DNA of 25,809 nt from CBDTTW01 sp965363675 (GTDB lineage Bacteria; Bacteroidota; Rhodothermia; Rhodothermales; DASSAV01): contig CBDTTW010000020.1 of the NCBI GenBank assembly GCA_965363675.1, positions 1 through 25,809 of the forward strand, in the 5' to 3' direction. The translations under genes were made by a program, and so were the position numbers. Shown here one piece after another: positions 1 through 7,049 of the stretch (position 1 is its first letter; the number at the start of each line of letters is the position of its first letter). The notes under the pieces were generated by a model. It did no database searches and was not told where the DNA came from. It was given only the letters and a program-made list of their open reading frames with translations.

Positions 1-576
1 CAGCGCGCCCACCGCCGGGCGCCCGCCGACGTGCGTCGGGGCGAGGTGCAGCGGCAGCACATGAGCCCCCGGCGCGCCCGCCACGGCCTCGAAGGCGCCG
101 GTTTTGAAGGGCATCACGGCGTCGCCGTGGCTGGTGGTCCCCTCCGGAAACACCAGCACATGCACCCCCCGCTCCAGACGCGCCTGCACCTCGGCCACGA
201 AGGCCCCCGCCTGGCTGCGACGCTCGCGCTCGACGAACAGCACGCCCATCGTCCGCGTGACCCACCCGAGCAGGGGCCACCCGGCGATCTCGGCCTTCGC
301 GGCGAAGGCCACGCGCAACTGAGAGGCCAGCACAATGGCATCGAGCACGCTGATGTGGTTGCACACGGCAAGCGCGCCCCGGCCGGCCGGAGGGGCGCCC
401 TCCAGGGCGGTCTCCACGCCCAGGATGCGGCAGATCCGTTTGCATCCCTCGTGCTGCGCCTCGGCCCGGCAGCGGTCGCGGGCCTCCGGCGGCAGGCGCG
501 GCGCCCGGTAGGCCAGCCGAAGCGTATACCCCACTACCGTAAACAGCACGCGCGCAAACCTCCATACCCGAATCAT
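1..576 (-). CDS. 1-acyl-sn-glycerol-3-phosphate acyltransferase (PlsC family), partial
   Basis: This is the N-terminal 192 residues of a lysophospholipid acyltransferase; the C-terminus lies beyond the left edge. The family transfers an acyl chain to lysophosphatidic acid or related lipids at the inner membrane. The reading frame shows the catalytic NHxxxxD motif (NHISVLD, residues 73-79, with H74 and D79). It also shows the FPEGT block (143-147), which binds the glycerol phosphate, and the following MPFKTGAF (155-162). Residues 5-22 are hydrophobic and may anchor the protein. The start is ATG at 576, preceded by a GGAG about 9 nt upstream, one of the few clear Shine-Dalgarno sequences here. 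The gene is divergent from the glycosyltransferase at 654. The exact acyl acceptor (LPA or an ornithine-lipid precursor) cannot be told from this part. Confidence 0.9.
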   Translation of the reverse strand, partial: MIRVWRFARVLFTVVGYTLRLAYRAPRLPPEARDRCRAEAQHEGCKRICRILGVETALEGAPPAGRGALAVCNHISVLDAIVLASQLRVAFAAKAEIAGWPLLGWVTRTMGVLFVERERRSQAGAFVAEVQARLERGVHVLVFPEGTTSHGDAVMPFKTGAFEAVAGAPGAHVLPLHLAPTHVGGRPAVGAL

Positions 577-653
577 CGTTTCTTCTCCGGTTGCCGCCGG
601 CGGAACGAACGTAGCTTGTATACTCCGAGCTGTTTCAGCGCCTCGCCCGTAAA

Positions 654-1805
654 TTGTTTCCTCACGCTTTGCCGCCCCTCTTCTCCGCCGACGTGCTGTT
701 TTGCCTGACCGGCGACGCGCGGCGCAACTCGCGCGCGCTCCGGCAACTGCGCGCCCTCGCCGGGGCGGGGCTGCGCGTGGCCGCCGGCTGCCTCGGGCCG
801 GACCCCGGCTTGCGCCGCACGCCCGAGGGCATCGCGCTGCACGTGCTGGCCCCGCCGGGCGGGCGGGGGCCGCTTTTCTTCGCCGCCGTGCATCGCCTTT
901 TTGCCGCGCTCGCCGCGCAGTATACGGCGCGCGTTTACCATGCCAGCGACCTCTACACCCTGAACGCGCTCGCCGGGGCGGCGCGGCGGCGCCAGGCGCG
1001 CCTCGTCTACGACGCCCGCGAGCTGTACCCCCACGTCGCCGCAACGACGGGGCGGCCGTGGGTGCGCGCCTTCTGGCGGTGGGCCGAGGGCCGCGCCATC
1101 GGCCGCGCCGACCAGGTGTTCACCGTCAGCCCGAGCATCGCCGATCACCTGGCGGCGGCCTACGGCATCCGGCGCCCCGTCGTGACGCTCAACGCGCCGC
1201 CCTTTCAGCGCCCCGCCCCTTCGGACCGGCTGCGCGCGCGCCTCGGGCTGCCCGCAGGCGTTCCCCTGCTGCTGCATCAGGGCCAGATGCAGCGCCGGCG
1301 CGGCGGCGAGGCGCTGCTGGCCGCCATGCAGCGCCTCGACCGCGAGACCCTTATCTTCATGGGCGGCGGCCCCTTGCGGCCTGCCCTGGAGCAGCGCGCC
1401 CGGCGCCTCGGCCTGGCGGCGCGCGTGCGCTTCCTCGACCCCGAGCCGCCCGACGCGCTGCTCGCCGCGACGGCCTCGGCCGACGTGGGCATCACGCTGC
1501 TCGAAGACACCTGCCTCAACCACCGCTATGCGCTTCCGAACAAGCTGTTCGAGTACCTGATGGCGGGCCTACCCGTGCTGGCCTCGGACTTGCCGGAGAT
1601 GCGCGCGCTCGTGGAGGGCTACGGCGCCGGTCGCCTCGTGCGCCCCGACGCCGGCCCCGAGGTCCTCGCAGAAGCGCTGCATGCCCTCGCCACGGACGAG
1701 GCCGCCCGCGCGGCCTGGAAGGCAGGCGCCGCCCGCGCCGCCGCCGATCTCAACTGGGAGACGCAGCAAACCGGCTTTCTGCGCGCCTACCACACACTCC
1801 TTTAA
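654..1805 (+). CDS. GT4-type glycosyltransferase
   Basis: This 383-residue protein has the two Rossmann-like halves of a GT-B retaining glycosyltransferase. The C-terminal donor-binding half is recognisable: FMGGGPLRPALEQRAR (235-250), then a short run of SADVGI (275-280), then PNKLFEYLMAGLPVLASDLP (295-314), which holds the family's EX7E-type glutamate (E300). The N-terminal half has YHASDLYTLNALAG (95-108). The acceptor is not predictable; a cell-surface or glycolipid sugar is the usual target. There is no ATG near the start. TTG at 654 is the first start codon after the in-frame TAG at 612, and a second TTG 15 nt downstream is also possible. The gene is followed after 12 nt by the thioredoxin-like gene, so the two are probably co-transcribed. 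It lacks the N-terminal features of BshA, so I do not link it to bacillithiol synthesis. Confidence 0.85.
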   Translation: MFPHALPPLFSADVLFCLTGDARRNSRALRQLRALAGAGLRVAAGCLGPDPGLRRTPEGIALHVLAPPGGRGPLFFAAVHRLFAALAAQYTARVYHASDLYTLNALAGAARRRQARLVYDARELYPHVAATTGRPWVRAFWRWAEGRAIGRADQVFTVSPSIADHLAAAYGIRRPVVTLNAPPFQRPAPSDRLRARLGLPAGVPLLLHQGQMQRRRGGEALLAAMQRLDRETLIFMGGGPLRPALEQRARRLGLAARVRFLDPEPPDALLAATASADVGITLLEDTCLNHRYALPNKLFEYLMAGLPVLASDLPEMRALVEGYGAGRLVRPDAGPEVLAEALHALATDEAARAAWKAGAARAAADLNWETQQTGFLRAYHTLL

Positions 1806-1817
1806 CCTCGCTCCCCT

Positions 1818-2348
1818 GTGACGCACCGCATCCTCGTTCTGCTGCTTTGCGGCGCCTTCGCGGCCTGCCGCCCGGAGGCCCCTCCCCCGCCCGGGGCGCC
1901 GCCCGCCGAGGCCGCCGCGCCTACCGGCCCCGCCGCGCTCGACCTGACACTTCGGGCGGCCGGCGCGTCGGGCAAAAAAGTCATCGTCGCGGTGTATGCG
2001 CCCTGGTGCCCGTGGTGCAAAAAAATGGACGCCGAAACCTACGCCGACGCCGACGTGCAGCGCCTGCTCGCCGAGCACTTCGAGGTATACCGCCTCAACG
2101 CCGACGACGACTCGACGGCGGTGCAGTACCGGGGGCAGATGACCACCGGCCCCCAACTGGCTGCGGCCATGGGCGCGCGCGGCTTTCCGGCCACCGTCTT
2201 CCTGGACTCCGACGGCGCGCTCATCACGACGGCGCCCGGCTTCATCGCCCCCGACGAGTTCGGGACGATCCTGGCGTACTTCGGCACGAACGCCCACGAG
2301 CGCCAGAGCTTTCAGGAGTTCGCCGCCGCCCGCAGCGCCGCCCCGTAA
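1818..2348 (+). CDS. thioredoxin-fold lipoprotein with CPWC active site
   Basis: This 176-residue exported thioredoxin-like protein has a hydrophobic N-terminus (LVLLLCGAFAAC, residues 6-17). The run ends in Cys17 with a slightly atypical lipobox (FAAC), so lipid attachment is likely but not certain. A Pro/Ala-rich linker (18-40) includes PPPP. The thioredoxin domain starts near residue 41 and carries VAVYAPWCPWCKKM, with the CPWC redox pair at 64-67. The cis-proline region is GFPATVFLDSDG. The form resembles periplasmic DUF255/thioredoxin_7 or SoxW-like reductases rather than cytosolic TrxA. The start is GTG at 1818, 12 nt after the glycosyltransferase stop, and the HDAC gene starts 3 nt after its stop. 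The substrate is unknown; reduction of periplasmic disulfides is the general expectation. Confidence 0.85.
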   Translation: MTHRILVLLLCGAFAACRPEAPPPPGAPPAEAAAPTGPAALDLTLRAAGASGKKVIVAVYAPWCPWCKKMDAETYADADVQRLLAEHFEVYRLNADDDSTAVQYRGQMTTGPQLAAAMGARGFPATVFLDSDGALITTAPGFIAPDEFGTILAYFGTNAHERQSFQEFAAARSAAP

Positions 2349-2351
2349 GCC

Positions 2352-3254
2352 ATGCGCTGCTGTTACCACGAGGGGTACACCGTCCCGCTGCCGGCCGGGC
2401 ATCGCTTCCCGATGGGCAAGTACGCGGCGCTTTACGGCATCCTTGCCGCCGAGGGACTCCTGCCCCCGTCCCGGCGCATCGCGCCCCGCCCCGCCGACTA
2501 CGCGGATCTGCTGCTGGCCCACACGCCGGAGTACCTGAACGACCTGGCCGCCGGCACGCTGCCCGCACGCGCGGCGCGCCGCATCGGGCTGCCGATGTCG
2601 CCGGAGATGGTGCTGCGCGCCCGGCTGGCCGTCCAGGGCACGATCAACGCCGCGCTCATGGCGCTCGAAGACGGCATCGCGGCCAACCTGGCCGGGGGCA
2701 CGCACCACGCCTTCCCCGGCCACGGCGAGGGCTTCTGCATCCTGAACGACGTGGGCGTGGCTGTCCGCGCGCTCATGCATGCCCGCTGGTGCGCGCGCGT
2801 GCTCGTCGTGGATCTGGACGTGCACCAGGGCAACGGCACGGCGGCCATGCTCGGCGAGGCGCCGGGGGTGTACCTGCTCTCGATGCACGGGGCCAACAAT
2901 TACCCGTTCCATAAACACCCCTCGACGCTCGACCTCCCCCTGCCCGACGGCGCCGGCGACGACGTGTACCTCGACCTGCTCGCGGCGCACCTGCCCGGCG
3001 CCCTTGCGGCGGCTCGGCCGGACCTCGCGTTCTACCTTGCCGGGGTGGACGTGGTCGCCGGCGACCGTTTCGGGCGGCTCGCGCTTACGCGCGCGGGGCT
3101 GCACCGCCGCGAGCGCTACGTGCTGCAAACCCTGCGCGACGCAGGCGTGCCCACGGCGCTCCTGCTCTCGGGCGGCTACGCCCCCACCGACGCCCAGACC
3201 GCCGATCTGCACGCCGTCGCGCACCGCGAGGCGCGCCGCATCTACGGGGCGTGA
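2352..3254 (+). CDS. HDAC-family (class IV/HDAC11-like) zinc deacetylase
   Basis: This 300-residue protein is of the arginase/deacetylase fold, close in form to short bacterial class IV histone-deacetylase homologues. It begins with the family's GHRFPMGKY (16-24). Catalytic parts are visible: the paired histidines in GGTHHAFPGHGEGF (115-128, H118/H119) and DLDVHQGNGT (154-163, zinc ligands D156 and H158). The third zinc ligand is D238 in AGDRFGRL, and the transition-state tyrosine is Y276 in SGGY. All key residues are present, so it should be active. Bacterial substrates may be acetyl-lysine proteins, acetylpolyamines or other N-acyl compounds; the sequence does not decide. It starts 3 nt after the thioredoxin-like gene. 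Its last 13 bp overlap the end of prmC on the other strand. Confidence 0.9.
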   Translation: MRCCYHEGYTVPLPAGHRFPMGKYAALYGILAAEGLLPPSRRIAPRPADYADLLLAHTPEYLNDLAAGTLPARAARRIGLPMSPEMVLRARLAVQGTINAALMALEDGIAANLAGGTHHAFPGHGEGFCILNDVGVAVRALMHARWCARVLVVDLDVHQGNGTAAMLGEAPGVYLLSMHGANNYPFHKHPSTLDLPLPDGAGDDVYLDLLAAHLPGALAAARPDLAFYLAGVDVVAGDRFGRLALTRAGLHRRERYVLQTLRDAGVPTALLLSGGYAPTDAQTADLHAVAHREARRIYGA

Positions 3255-4123
3255 AGCCGCGCGCTGACCACGCGCGGGCGCCCGGCCAGGTCGTCGCGCC
3301 GCCGCACGTCCGCGTAGCCCGTCGCCCGCAGCAGGTCGGCCACGGCGTCGGCGTAGTCCATGTGCGTCTCCAGCACGAGGCGGCCGCCGGGCCGAAGCAG
3401 AAGGCGGGCGTGCGCCCCGAGGAGCCGGTAGAAATACAGCGGGTCGTCGCCGGAGAACAGCGCCAGGCGCGGCTCGAAGCGGGCCACCTCGGGCGGCAGC
3501 GTCGGCTCCTCGGCAAGCGGGATATAGGGCGGGTTGCTTACGACAAGGTCGAAGCATCGTCCGAAGCCCCCGGCGAAGTCCTCGGCGCGCAGGTCTGCCG
3601 CCACGAACACTACGTTCACGCCGAGGGCGGCGGCGTTGCCCCGCGCCACGTCCAGGGCCGCCGCGCTCACGTCGCACCCCCACACGGCGGCATCCGGACG
3701 CCGGATGCCGAGCGCGAGCGCGATGCATCCGCTGCCCGTCCCGATGTCCAGCGCGGCGCCCCCCGGCGGCAACGAGGAAAGGGCTTCCTCCACGACGACT
3801 TCTGTTTCCGGGCGCGGAATCAGCACGTCCGGCGTGACGGCCAGCTCCAGGCCGTAGAACCCGGCTTTGCCGGTGATGTACTGAAGCGGCTCGCCGGCGA
3901 TCCGGCGCGCGGCGGCCGCTGCCAATAGGGCCGCCGCGCCGGGCGCAACGGCGGCGTCCGAGGCGAGCAGGCGCGCCCGCGAGCACCCCAGCACGTCCCG
4001 GAGCAGCCATTCGGCGCAGCGCCAGGCGTCCTCGACGCCGCCCGCGCCGAGCGTTGCGGCCAGGCGGCGCAAGGCTTCCGGGTAGGGCGCGCCCGCTAAA
4101 TCAGGAGGCGGTCCGTTTTTCAA
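3242..4123 (-). CDS. prmC: peptide chain release factor N5-glutamine methyltransferase
   Basis: PrmC methylates the glutamine of the GGQ motif in release factors RF1 and RF2 using S-adenosylmethionine. The 293 residues match the family length. The N-terminal helical domain (about 10-90) ends in GEPLQYITGKAGFYG (77-91). The linker motif VLIPRPETE (100-108) leads into the methyltransferase domain, with the SAM loop DIGTGSGCIAL (126-136). The substrate-binding NPPY is at 197-200, followed by the usual P(E)xxxFEPxLALF-type segment. The start is TTG at 4123: the frame has a TAG at 4145-4147, no ATG or GTG lies between, and an intact N-terminal domain needs this region. No Shine-Dalgarno is seen. 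It converges on, and overlaps by 13 bp, the HDAC gene. Confidence 0.95.
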   Translation of the reverse strand: MKNGPPPDLAGAPYPEALRRLAATLGAGGVEDAWRCAEWLLRDVLGCSRARLLASDAAVAPGAAALLAAAAARRIAGEPLQYITGKAGFYGLELAVTPDVLIPRPETEVVVEEALSSLPPGGAALDIGTGSGCIALALGIRRPDAAVWGCDVSAAALDVARGNAAALGVNVVFVAADLRAEDFAGGFGRCFDLVVSNPPYIPLAEEPTLPPEVARFEPRLALFSGDDPLYFYRLLGAHARLLLRPGGRLVLETHMDYADAVADLLRATGYADVRRRDDLAGRPRVVSARLHAP

Positions 4124-4313
4124 AAGGTATGTGCGTATATTTGGCTAAACAAACAAAGGCGGCGACGCCTCTAAAACTGCAATCGTGCGCTACAAGGCGA
4201 TTGCGCTGCTAAAAATAGACGCCCGGATCCTGCTTGCCTATGCGCGCCGCGCCTTCGGCGGGTAAAAACGAACACCTCTGTCGACCCCTGGGCGCGCTGC
4301 TTTCGCGGCCATC

Positions 4314-4350
4314 GGGGCCGGCGCAGGCTTTGCCGGAAGGGCTAAGCCCC
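4314..4350. other. nested inverted repeats with alternative folds
   Basis: Two arrangements compete. One pairs CCGGC (4318-4322) with GCCGG (4332-4336), and separately GGGC (4339-4342) with GCCC (4346-4349) across a TAA loop. The other pairs GGGGC (4314-4318) with GCCCC (4346-4350). The repeats lie upstream of both promoter candidates for the phosphorylase gene. They would be transcribed only from a promoter further upstream or on the other strand. Confidence 0.4.
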
Positions 4351-4374
4351 GCCCGCGGAAGAAGTTCGGCGCTT

Positions 4375-4404
4375 TTGCAAGGTAGGCACACGGTTTGTTA
4401 TAGT
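4375..4404 (+). promoter_or_regulatory. candidate promoter for alpha-glucan phosphorylase (distal)
   Basis: TTGCAA (4375-4380) is separated by 18 nt from TATAGT (4399-4404). This is the same spacing as the stronger promoter-like sequence upstream of efp. Read in the Bacteroidota way it is TTTG, 21 nt, TA. It would give a leader of about 185 nt before the ATG at 4598. The call is by motif only. Confidence 0.4.
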
Positions 4405-4507
4405 TTCGTTACCCCCGGATAAACTCCGGCGCCGACTGAAAGGCGGCTGCATCCAGAGCTTAGCACACACGGAGCGTACGAGTTGGTGAAGTCTTTGCAT
4501 GAAGGCG

Positions 4508-4536
4508 TTGAGTCAAGCTTGTTAATTCGATACACT
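4508..4536 (+). promoter_or_regulatory. candidate promoter for alpha-glucan phosphorylase (proximal)
   Basis: TTGAGT (4508-4513) is separated by 17 nt from TACACT (4531-4536). Each hexamer matches four of six bases of the general sigma-70 consensus. It would give a leader of about 55 nt. It is weaker than the distal candidate, and only one of the two may be real. Confidence 0.3.
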
Positions 4537-4597
4537 TCCCCGACTTTGGCCGCCGCTGCGCCCTGAACTACTTTTTTCATTACGACAGGCTTTTACC

Positions 4598-6655
4598 ATG
4601 ACGACACGGGATAAACTGGAAACGCTGGCCGCCAACATGTGGTGGAGCTGGAATCCCGAGGCGCTCGACCTGTTTCAGCGCCTGAACCCGGAGGCGTTCC
4701 GGCGCACGTCCAGCAACCCGGTCGCCGCGCTGAAGGCCGCCGCGCCCGACGTGCTCGGCGACGCAGCTTACCAGGCCGACGTGGACCACCTCTACGACCG
4801 CTTCCAGGAGTACCTGCACGCGCCCAGCGCCAACGCGGACGGGCCGCAGGTCAGCTACTTCTGCATGGAGTTCGGCCTGCACGAGAGCCTGCCCACCTAC
4901 GCCGGCGGCCTCGGCATCCTCGCCGGCGACCATTGCAAAGCCGCCTCCGACCTCGGGCTGCGCTTTACGGCCATCGGACTGTTCCTGCGCGAGGGCTACT
5001 TCGAGCAGCGCTTCGATCATAGCGGCTGGCAGCAGGAGGTCTACGCCCCGCTCGACCCGTCGATGCATCCGTTCCAGCGTGTCACGGATGAGGCGGGGGA
5101 TGCCGTCGTCGTGACGGCGCCCATCGGGCCGCACACCCTCCACTTGCAGGCGTGGCGCCTGGACATCGGCCGCACGCGCCTGTTCCTGCTCGACTCGAAC
5201 CTGGAGGCCAACCCCGAGCACTTGCGCAACCTCACCGAGAAGCTGTACCAGGGCGACCGCGTCACGCGCATCCAGCAGGAAATCGTGCTCGGCATCGGCG
5301 GCGTGCGCCTGCTGCGCGCCCTCGGCATTCCATCGGACGTATACCACATGAACGAGGGGCACTGCGCCTTCCTCGCCCTCGAACTGCTCCGGGAGCGCCT
5401 GGCCGGCGGCGAAGCGCGCGCCGACGCCGAGGCGTGGGTCCGCGAGCAGTGCGTCTTCACGACCCACACGCCGGTCATGGCCGGCCACGACCGCTTCGCC
5501 CCTGATATCTTCGTCGAGCAGATGCAGGGCTTCCGGGAGCAGATCGGCCTGAACGACTGGGAGCTGCTCGGCTACGGCCGCGTCAACCCGGACGACCCTA
5601 ACGAAGCCTTTACGATGACCGTCCTGGGCCTGAAGCTCGCCCGCCAGTCCAACGGCGTCTCGGCGCTCAACGGCGAGGTGGCGCGCCGCCAGTGGCACCA
5701 CATGTATCCGGAGCGGCCGGTCGAGGAAGTGCCCATCGGCTCGGTCACGAACGGCATCCACCTGCCCACCTGGGCCGTGCGCTACGCGCAGCGGTTCCTT
5801 ACGGAGCGCTTCGGCGACTGGACGCGCCGCCGCCTCGACCCCGGCTTCTGGGAGCGCGTCCGCGAGATCAGCGACGCCGATTTGTGGGCCTACCGCTGCC
5901 GGCTGCGCGCCGACTTGGTGGACTACGTCGCCGAGCGCGCGCCCCGGCAGAGCCTGCCGCTTCCGCACGCGCTCGACCCGAATGCGCTCACCATCGGCTT
6001 TGCCCGCCGCTTTGCAACCTACAAGCGCGCCCCGCTGCTCTTCTTCGACTACGAGCGCGCCGCGCAGCTCTTTGCGAACACCGAGCGCCCGGTCCAGATG
6101 ATCTACGCCGGCAAGGCGCACCCGGCCGACGAAGGCGGCAAGCGGTTCATCCAGCAGATTTACGAGTTCAGCCGCCACGACGCCTTCCGGGGCAAGCTCC
6201 TCATCCTGGAGAACTACAACATGGAAGTGGGGCGGATGCTCGTCTCGGGGACGGACATCTGGCTCAACAACCCCCGGCGCCCCATGGAAGCCAGCGGCAC
6301 CAGCGGCCAGAAGGTGGCGATTCACGGCGGCCTGAACGTCTCGATCCTGGACGGCTGGTGGCCCGAGGGGTACAACGGCCACAACGGCTGGACCATCGGC
6401 TTCGACGCCTCAGCCGACTACAAGGACCCGTACGAGCAGGACATGGAGGATGCGAACTTCCTCTACGACGTGCTCGAAAACCAGGTGGCTCCGGCCTTCT
6501 ACGACCGCAACGAGCAGAACCTGCCGCTCACGTGGATCGCGTACATGCGCAGCGCCATGGAGACGCTCACGTTCCAGTTCAGCGCCGCCCGCATGGTGGG
6601 CGATTACATCGAGCAGATCTACGCGGCCCCGATTTCCAGCTCCGTCGCCGGCTGA
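4598..6655 (+). CDS. glgP: alpha-glucan phosphorylase (short, DUF3417 type)
   Basis: This enzyme releases glucose-1-phosphate from the non-reducing ends of glycogen or maltodextrin, using pyridoxal phosphate as cofactor. The 685-residue protein belongs to the shorter bacterial/archaeal lineage, not the 800-plus-residue MalP/GlgP lineage. The N-terminus (about 1-75) is DUF3417-like, with LAANMWWSWNPEALDLFQRL (10-29). The family block YFCMEFGLHESLPTYAGGLG is at 87-106. YHMNEGHCAF (249-258), TTHTPVMAGHDRF (288-300) and GFARRFATYKR (467-477) follow. The PLP-binding lysine is K572 within EASGTSGQK (564-572). The start is ATG at 4598; no clear Shine-Dalgarno precedes it. The gene stands alone, with a stable hairpin at its end, and no other glycogen gene is in the window. 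Confidence 0.95.
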   Translation: MTTRDKLETLAANMWWSWNPEALDLFQRLNPEAFRRTSSNPVAALKAAAPDVLGDAAYQADVDHLYDRFQEYLHAPSANADGPQVSYFCMEFGLHESLPTYAGGLGILAGDHCKAASDLGLRFTAIGLFLREGYFEQRFDHSGWQQEVYAPLDPSMHPFQRVTDEAGDAVVVTAPIGPHTLHLQAWRLDIGRTRLFLLDSNLEANPEHLRNLTEKLYQGDRVTRIQQEIVLGIGGVRLLRALGIPSDVYHMNEGHCAFLALELLRERLAGGEARADAEAWVREQCVFTTHTPVMAGHDRFAPDIFVEQMQGFREQIGLNDWELLGYGRVNPDDPNEAFTMTVLGLKLARQSNGVSALNGEVARRQWHHMYPERPVEEVPIGSVTNGIHLPTWAVRYAQRFLTERFGDWTRRRLDPGFWERVREISDADLWAYRCRLRADLVDYVAERAPRQSLPLPHALDPNALTIGFARRFATYKRAPLLFFDYERAAQLFANTERPVQMIYAGKAHPADEGGKRFIQQIYEFSRHDAFRGKLLILENYNMEVGRMLVSGTDIWLNNPRRPMEASGTSGQKVAIHGGLNVSILDGWWPEGYNGHNGWTIGFDASADYKDPYEQDMEDANFLYDVLENQVAPAFYDRNEQNLPLTWIAYMRSAMETLTFQFSAARMVGDYIEQIYAAPISSSVAG

Positions 6656-6682
6656 GCAACGGCGCGGCGCAGTTCCTCCCCT

Positions 6683-6715
6683 GAGCGGGCGGCGGCTTCG
6701 GCCTGCCGCCCGCTC
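6683..6715. terminator. bidirectional hairpin between glgP and acylphosphatase
   Basis: An 11-bp perfect stem pairs GAGCGGGCGGC (6683-6693) with 6705-6715. It continues, past one bulged T, into GGC/GCC closed by a C(TTCG)G tetraloop (6697-6700), an especially stable RNA loop. It sits between two convergent genes, 28 nt after one stop and 8 nt from the other. There is no long T-run, so it may act as a terminator or as a 3'-end stabiliser. Confidence 0.7.
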
Positions 6716-6722
6716 GGCGCGT

Positions 6723-7034
6723 TCAGCCGCGCCGCACCTCGAAGCTCGCAAAGGCCCCCGAGGGCTCCAGCCACTCCACGTCGAGCGCCGCCACGCGCCC
6801 GAGCGGCGGCCCGAGCCGCAGGTAGTCGGCGTACTGCCGCAACACGCGCTCCGGCCCCTCGGCGGCGATGCGCACGCTGCCGTCGCGCTCGTTGCGCACC
6901 CACCCGGCGAGCCCGAGCTTGCGCGCCTGCCCGGCGGCGAACTGCCGGTACCCGACGCCCTGCACCCGCCCGGAGGCGCGCGCGTACATGCGCCGCACCG
7001 GCCCTCCGCCGTCCTCCGCCGATTCCTCCTCCAT
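6723..7034 (-). CDS. acyP: acylphosphatase
   Basis: This small cytosolic enzyme hydrolyses the carboxyl-phosphate bond of acyl phosphates such as 1,3-bisphosphoglycerate or carbamoyl phosphate. The family signature SGRVQGVGYRQF (21-32) holds the phosphate-binding arginine R30. GWVRN (44-48) holds the catalytic asparagine N48, and DGSVRIAAEG follows. From the first ATG (7034) the protein has 103 residues, about ten longer than typical. The ATG at 6989 (residue 16) would give a standard 88-residue protein, but a good AGGGGG Shine-Dalgarno lies just before 7034, so I kept the longer form. The gene follows the antiporter gene after 15 nt and is the last of the minus-strand run before the hairpin at 6683. 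Confidence 0.93.
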   Translation of the reverse strand: MEEESAEDGGGPVRRMYARASGRVQGVGYRQFAAGQARKLGLAGWVRNERDGSVRIAAEGPERVLRQYADYLRLGPPLGRVAALDVEWLEPSGAFASFEVRRG

Positions 7035-7049
7035 AGCCCCCTTTTCCGG

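Larger units (their letters stand above)
4124..4597. other. 474-bp intergenic region, no recognisable gene
   Basis: This is the only gene-free stretch above 300 bp. Three open frames of about 60 codons occur in it, but none resembles a protein I know and none has a convincing start signal. The base composition is visibly less GC-rich than the flanking genes. It holds a small hairpin (GGCG-GCGA-CGCC, near 4159-4170), a set of nested inverted repeats at 4314-4350, and two promoter-like arrangements (listed separately) reading toward the glucan phosphorylase gene. I looked for tRNA, tmRNA, RNase P, SRP and common riboswitch signatures on both strands and saw none. A small RNA or long structured leader is possible but unproven. 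Confidence 0.6.

Noticed and set aside
1569..4010. 813-codon open frame on the minus strand across the GT4, thioredoxin-like, HDAC and prmC genes
   Set aside because: It crosses genes on both strands, is full of Arg/Gly/Ala/Pro runs and has no domain I recognise. Long antisense frames are expected in such GC-rich DNA.
4136..4143. TATATTTG, an exact match to the Bacteroidota -7 motif, at the edge of prmC
   Set aside because: No TTTG or TTG lies 19-21 nt upstream on the same strand, so I do not call a promoter, though it could read into the intergenic region.
4209..4580. Three 60-62-codon frames in the intergenic region before glgP
   Set aside because: They overlap one another on opposite strands, lack credible start signals and resemble nothing known.
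4580..6382. 600-codon frame antisense to glgP
   Set aside because: It lies entirely opposite a gene with all its catalytic motifs; its composition is that of a codon shadow.
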